Below, piece by piece: positions 61,096-64,000 of a stretch of 64,000 bases of DNA. This stretch comes from CAWACP01 sp963832965 (lineage in GTDB: Bacteria > Acidobacteriota > Terriglobia > Bryobacterales > Bryobacteraceae), in the NCBI GenBank assembly GCA_963832965.1, contig CAWHVW010000007.1:310001-374000 (forward strand), written 5' to 3'. Positions within the stretch are counted from its first letter, which is position 1. Each line of letters opens with the position of its first letter. Under the pieces are notes generated by a model, which did no database searches, was not told the DNA's origin, and saw only the letters and a program-made list of their open reading frames with translations. Both the position numbers and the translations under genes were made by a program.

Positions 61096-62439
61096 TCATC
61101 CCGCGTTCCCCGCTACCTTGACCTTCCCGCTCTTCACCGCGGCCGTGAACTCCTGATGATCGGATTCGGTCTGGTCGGCGTAGGCGCAAGAGAACTCGCG
61201 GATCGCTTTCACCAGTTTGGTGCCACTGCCGCAGTAGCCGTGGATCATGCAGGCATCGCCGGAACGAGCGTGCCCGCGGGCCATCAGCTCGCCGGCCACT
61301 TCCGCCAGGCTCTCCAGTCCGGGCCCGCGCAGCTTCTCCAGATCAATGCCGCCCTTGTGATCGTTCAGTTGCCGCACCAGGAATTCGTGTCCACCCAGCG
61401 AAGTCCAGCCCAACAGCAGATCCGAGAGCGGCTGAATGGCCCGTTGTCCCTCGGCCGCGCGCCGGCCTTCCTGCGCGTACACCGCGCCGGGGAGAAACGG
61501 CGCCCAGGCTGACGGCATCTCCTGTTTCACCTGCAGAAACAGCAGATCCTCGGGGCCGTTCCCTTCCATCAGCACGACGTAATCGCGCATGCCCACGCTG
61601 CCCGTTCCCACAATCTTGAAACCGACGTCCAGCGGCCGGAAGAGGTCGAACAGGTGCAGGCTTTCTGGCCGCAGCGATTGGCGATAGACCTCCAGCGAGG
61701 CCAGCACCTCCCGCGCCTCCGTGCCGCGCACCCTCCAGAACACCGGACGGCCGTCGCGGAATTGCAAGCGTCCGTGCCCGTCCCGCTCCGTGTATTTCTT
61801 GGTCGCTTCCGCGGGCGTGGCGCGTTGCGACTGGCGCAGGGCCGACGAAACCGGCTTGATCTGTTGTTCCCGGTGAATCTGGTGCCGCGCGGCCACCAGC
61901 AACGGCTGCCGCGAAAACTCCGCGATGAACTCGAAATAAGATTCCAGAAATGCCTCGGCGGCCGAGTTGCATCCGGACGCCTTATGCTCGGCCGCGAGCC
62001 CCGCCAGCACGATGCTCGCGGCCATGCGCTTGACGTCCCACTCCCAGGGTCCGCGGATGGTCTCGTCGAAATCGTTGAAGTCGAATACCAGCCGTCCGTC
62101 CGGCGCGGCGAAGGAGCCGAGGTTTTGCACATGGGCGTCGCCGCAGAGCTGCACGTCGATGCCGGAGTGCGGCAGGCGCGCCAGATCGGCCGCCATCACC
62201 GGCACAGCGCCGCGGAAAAACGCGAACGGCGACACCGCCATGCGCGAGTATTTGACGGGCAACAACCGCGCCAGACGCCCCGCCCCGCTGGCCAGGACAA
62301 CATCGACGGGGTCGAACTTCCGTTCGTCCGCCTTCAACTCTTTCTGACCGGCGCGGCTGGCTTTCTCCCGCCTCTTTGCGCCTTCTTCGATGCGGCCTTC
62401 CCGCGATTTAGTCTCGTGCGTCAATCTTTGTGCCGCCAC
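61096..62439 (-). CDS. DUF2252 family protein
   Basis: 447 aa, GTG start with AAGGAGTGAC upstream. MAVSPFAFFRGAVPVMAADLA, QLCGDAHVQNLGSFAAPDGRLVFDFNDFDETIRGPWEWDVKRMAAS; the GDAHVQNLG and FDFNDFDET motifs resemble the catalytic loop of aminoglycoside phosphotransferase/kinase folds. C-terminal region helical. Possible small-molecule kinase; no evidence for a substrate. Confidence 0.88.
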   Translation of the reverse strand: MAAQRLTHETKSREGRIEEGAKRREKASRAGQKELKADERKFDPVDVVLASGAGRLARLLPVKYSRMAVSPFAFFRGAVPVMAADLARLPHSGIDVQLCGDAHVQNLGSFAAPDGRLVFDFNDFDETIRGPWEWDVKRMAASIVLAGLAAEHKASGCNSAAEAFLESYFEFIAEFSRQPLLVAARHQIHREQQIKPVSSALRQSQRATPAEATKKYTERDGHGRLQFRDGRPVFWRVRGTEAREVLASLEVYRQSLRPESLHLFDLFRPLDVGFKIVGTGSVGMRDYVVLMEGNGPEDLLFLQVKQEMPSAWAPFLPGAVYAQEGRRAAEGQRAIQPLSDLLLGWTSLGGHEFLVRQLNDHKGGIDLEKLRGPGLESLAEVAGELMARGHARSGDACMIHGYCGSGTKLVKAIREFSCAYADQTESDHQEFTAAVKSGKVKVAGNAG

Positions 62440-62731
62440 GCGTCACTCCTTTTGGTGCGAAGCCACGTCAGAATGTAGCACAACGAGAGGGGCGATGCGG
62501 TACCGTGGACGTCGGGCCGGTGCGACTGCGATTTCTTGTGGCGCTGACACGTACGTCGGCACTATGTTTGCCCCAGGGACGCGCTTCGAGCATTCTCTTT
62601 CGCAAGGATTGCGGCGGAAGATTGGGTCAGCGGTTGAAACCAAATGGAGTCGACCAGGGGGTCTCGCTCGGCTAGCTCGCGCGTCCATGTTACGCGTGAA
62701 CGTGCATGTGCATGCATGTGAGAATAGGAAC

Positions 62732-62971
62732 ATGCGAACCACCATTGAGATGAAGGCGGAACATCGCGGGCGCATCCTTGAACTGGCCGCCAACCGGGGC
62801 GAGAAAGGGTTCTCGGCCGTGGTGGCTGAAGCATTGGATCTCTACCTCGAAGCTCAGAGTGGCCGGACGAACGCGATTCACGGCGCTCTCGCGCTGAAGG
62901 GATCCATGAAAGAGACTGAAGCTGCCGATTTGTTGACTCGAACCCGGAGTATTCGCGCGAACTGGCGATGA
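62732..62971 (+). CDS. vapB: VapB-type antitoxin
   Basis: 79 aa from ATG 62732 with AGGA upstream; the longer frame before it is GC-rich noise. MRTTIEMKAEHRGRILELAANRG begins as a ribbon-helix-helix DNA-binding domain with FSAVVAEALDLYLEAQ as the second helix. The C-terminus (GSMKETEAADLLTRTRSIRANWR) is the type that wraps the toxin. Overlaps vapC by 4 bp. Confidence 0.82.
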   Translation: MRTTIEMKAEHRGRILELAANRGEKGFSAVVAEALDLYLEAQSGRTNAIHGALALKGSMKETEAADLLTRTRSIRANWR

Positions 62972-63339
62972 CTATCGCCGATACGGATGTCCTCATCGAT
63001 TACCTCGCGGGCAAAGGCGAAGCCGATGCGGTGGAGCAACTGCTTCGCCACGGCGCCATCAGGACCACCGTCGTCAGCCGTTTTGAACTCCTGTCCGGCG
63101 CGAAGAACTCGAGGCAACTCGCGCGTTTGGTTCAACTGCTCGGGGCGGTGCCGTCGCTGCCGCTGGACGACGCGGCCGCCGACGCTGCCAGTGAGATTCG
63201 CCGATTCCTCGAACGATCAGGCAATCCCATCGGGATGGCCGACCGTCTCATTGCGGGCATCGTCATTAGCACCGGTGGCGCGCTGCTGACCCGGAACCGC
63301 CGTCACTTTGAACGCGTTCCGGGTATCAGCCTCGCTTGA
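62968..63339 (+). CDS. vapC: VapC PIN-domain toxin
   Basis: 123 aa. TIADTDVLIDYLAGKGEAD holds the first acidic residue(s), FELLSGAKNSRQL the Glu, and GMADRLIAGIVISTGGALLTRNRRHFERVPG the remaining Asp and Asn/Arg. Intact PIN catalytic set; expected to be an Mg2+-dependent RNase. Forms a type II toxin-antitoxin pair with the upstream gene. Confidence 0.9.
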   Translation: MTIADTDVLIDYLAGKGEADAVEQLLRHGAIRTTVVSRFELLSGAKNSRQLARLVQLLGAVPSLPLDDAAADAASEIRRFLERSGNPIGMADRLIAGIVISTGGALLTRNRRHFERVPGISLA

Positions 63340-63360
63340 ATCTCGCGGCGGACGCCATCG

Positions 63361-63783
63361 TCACCCTGCCCGTTCCGCCGCTTCGCCCGCATCCCGGGAA
63401 ACCTCCTCCCTGATGATGCGCTCAGTAGCTTCGTTGAGCCAGGAGTTCAGGGCCGCCTGCAACTCCAGGTATTCCGGCCAGAGCGTGGTGTCCACAAAAT
63501 GCCGCGGCGCGCGCACCATTACCGTGGTGTAACGCTGGCGCTTATAGCGATATGGTTCGAGCCCGTATCTCCGGCAGAGCGCGGTAAGCAGGCGTCTCTG
63601 CCATTGATCCGCTACGGTGAACTTCGTCTCCGGCGGAGGTTGCGTTTTGACCGCGGCATCGAGCGCATGACGGAGCCGCTGCATCGCGGCCGCCGCAGCC
63701 TGACGTTCGCCCGATGTCGCGGCGCCCTCGAATAATGCAGTGATTTTGCGCAGCTTTTCGCGGAGCTGTTGTTCGGTCGTCAC
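63361..63783 (-). CDS. Hypothetical protein
   Basis: 140 aa from GTG 63783; a TTG at 63834 would lengthen it. N-terminal helices are Glu/Arg/Ala-rich (TTEQQLREKLRKITALFEGA, AAAAMQRLRHALDAAV), then FTVADQWQRRLLTALCRRYGLEPYRYKRQRYTTVMVRAPRHFVDTTLWPEY and LNEATERIIREEV. A protein with this layout occurs in many bacteria, but no role or name is recalled. It lies between two toxin-type modules and is convergent with vapC (21 bp). Confidence 0.65.
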   Translation of the reverse strand: MTTEQQLREKLRKITALFEGAATSGERQAAAAAMQRLRHALDAAVKTQPPPETKFTVADQWQRRLLTALCRRYGLEPYRYKRQRYTTVMVRAPRHFVDTTLWPEYLELQAALNSWLNEATERIIREEVSRDAGEAAERAG

Positions 63784-63860
63784 CCGTTCAACGATTGTAC
63801 GATGTGGCCGGCCACCCCCGTTTACGCGCTCCAAAGAGCTACCATAAGAAAGGAAAGAAC

Positions 63861-63974
63861 GTGGCTAAGCTCGACACCCTATCGGCTATCGACTGGACGG
63901 CTTGCGAACTGATTGCCCAGATCAAGCGGCTGATCGATTTTGCCCACGCACAGCGGCAGCAGCACAACCCGTGA
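63861..63974 (+). CDS. Very small ORF before PIN-like toxin
   Basis: 37 aa (starts VAKLDTLSAIDWTACELIAQ), too short for ordinary ORF calling. GTG start with a good AAGGAAAG site; its TGA overlaps the GTG of the next gene as GTGA. Position and coupling are those of an antitoxin-type or leader ORF upstream of a DUF5615-like toxin. Low confidence in function. Confidence 0.5.
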   Translation: MAKLDTLSAIDWTACELIAQIKRLIDFAHAQRQQHNP

Positions 63975-64000
63975 AAGTGTTGCTCGACGAAAATCTTGAC
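63971..64000 (+). CDS. Start of a DUF5615-like (PIN-fold) protein, cut by window edge
   Basis: Only ten codons are visible: GTG, then KVLLDENLD. KVLLDENL is the N-terminal strand and metal-site pattern of DUF5615/PIN_5 toxin-like proteins. Overlaps the 37-aa ORF by 4 bp (GTGA). The rest lies outside the window. Confidence 0.55.
   Translation, partial: MKVLLDENLD

Overview
The window is about 64 kb of high-GC, gene-dense bacterial DNA. Gene content points to an Acidobacteriota genome, most likely Terriglobia of the Bryobacterales/Solibacter type. This is inferred from the protein families (Tat-exported Gfo/Idh/MocA oxidoreductase, HpnB glycosyltransferase, TPR regulators, a lone ExbD with TonB-like proteins, CarD, APC and SSS transporters) and from the many short dispersed repeats. 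No rRNA, tRNA, CRISPR array, transposase or phage gene was seen. Most genes have ordinary housekeeping or metabolic roles.

Layout. 1-6.3 kb: the end of a leucyl aminopeptidase, a Tat oxidoreductase, an FmdB-type zinc ribbon, an S41 protease homologue that has lost both catalytic residues, a Clp_N-DinB fusion and a large TPR regulator. 6.05-6.3 kb: three tandem 84-bp repeats. 6.3-13.6 kb (minus strand): a TPR protein, the 5-oxoprolinase genes pxpBCA, a hemerythrin, a CpxP-like protein with an ECF sigma/anti-sigma pair, and a TonB-like/ExbD pair. 13.7-18.5 kb: cheB, hpnB, an M23 peptidase and a thioesterase. 18.5-19.25 kb holds no recognisable gene. 19.26-20.74 kb: two frameshifted genes (DinB, MetX-like). 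20.7-24.6 kb: APC and SSS transporters and a secreted protein. 24.6-29.7 kb: a compact chemotaxis-type operon (cheW, cheX, cheA, cheR, cheD, cheY, second cheX). 29.9-37.7 kb: carD with a consensus promoter, ComEC-like MBL hydrolase, endonuclease IV, an ECF42-type sigma factor with its DGPF partner, YjbQ, DUF2203, and a mobile-mystery A/B (HTH plus Fic) module.

37.7-46.9 kb: MFS transporter, a 134-bp inverted-repeat element, a metY gene broken by about eleven one-base indels, a FecR-domain protein with a Gly/Ser-rich partner, a secreted HExxH protein, RhaT, DUF4097 and a GH30 glycosidase. 46.9-54.9 kb: an ArnT-like glycosyltransferase, then a tightly overlapping minus-strand operon (zinc-ribbon membrane protein, GOB-like B3 metallo-beta-lactamase-fold enzyme, active-type S41 peptidase, secreted LolA-like protein) and a GH20 hexosaminidase. 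55-59 kb: argJ-fmt-def-aroC with 1-9 bp junctions. 59-64 kb: PAS histidine kinase, DUF72, DUF2252, VapBC, an unknown protein and the start of a second PIN-like toxin module cut by the window edge.

The most distinctive signals are: (1) several families of dispersed inverted repeats that sit at gene ends and sometimes supply stop codons or N-termini; (2) the S41 homologue with Ser-to-Asp and Lys-to-Asp changes; (3) patches where single-base insertions break otherwise intact genes, more consistent with sequence error than decay; (4) the Clp_N-DinB fusion; (5) the mobile-mystery Fic module with an operator covering its start codon. No clearly new multi-gene system was found.
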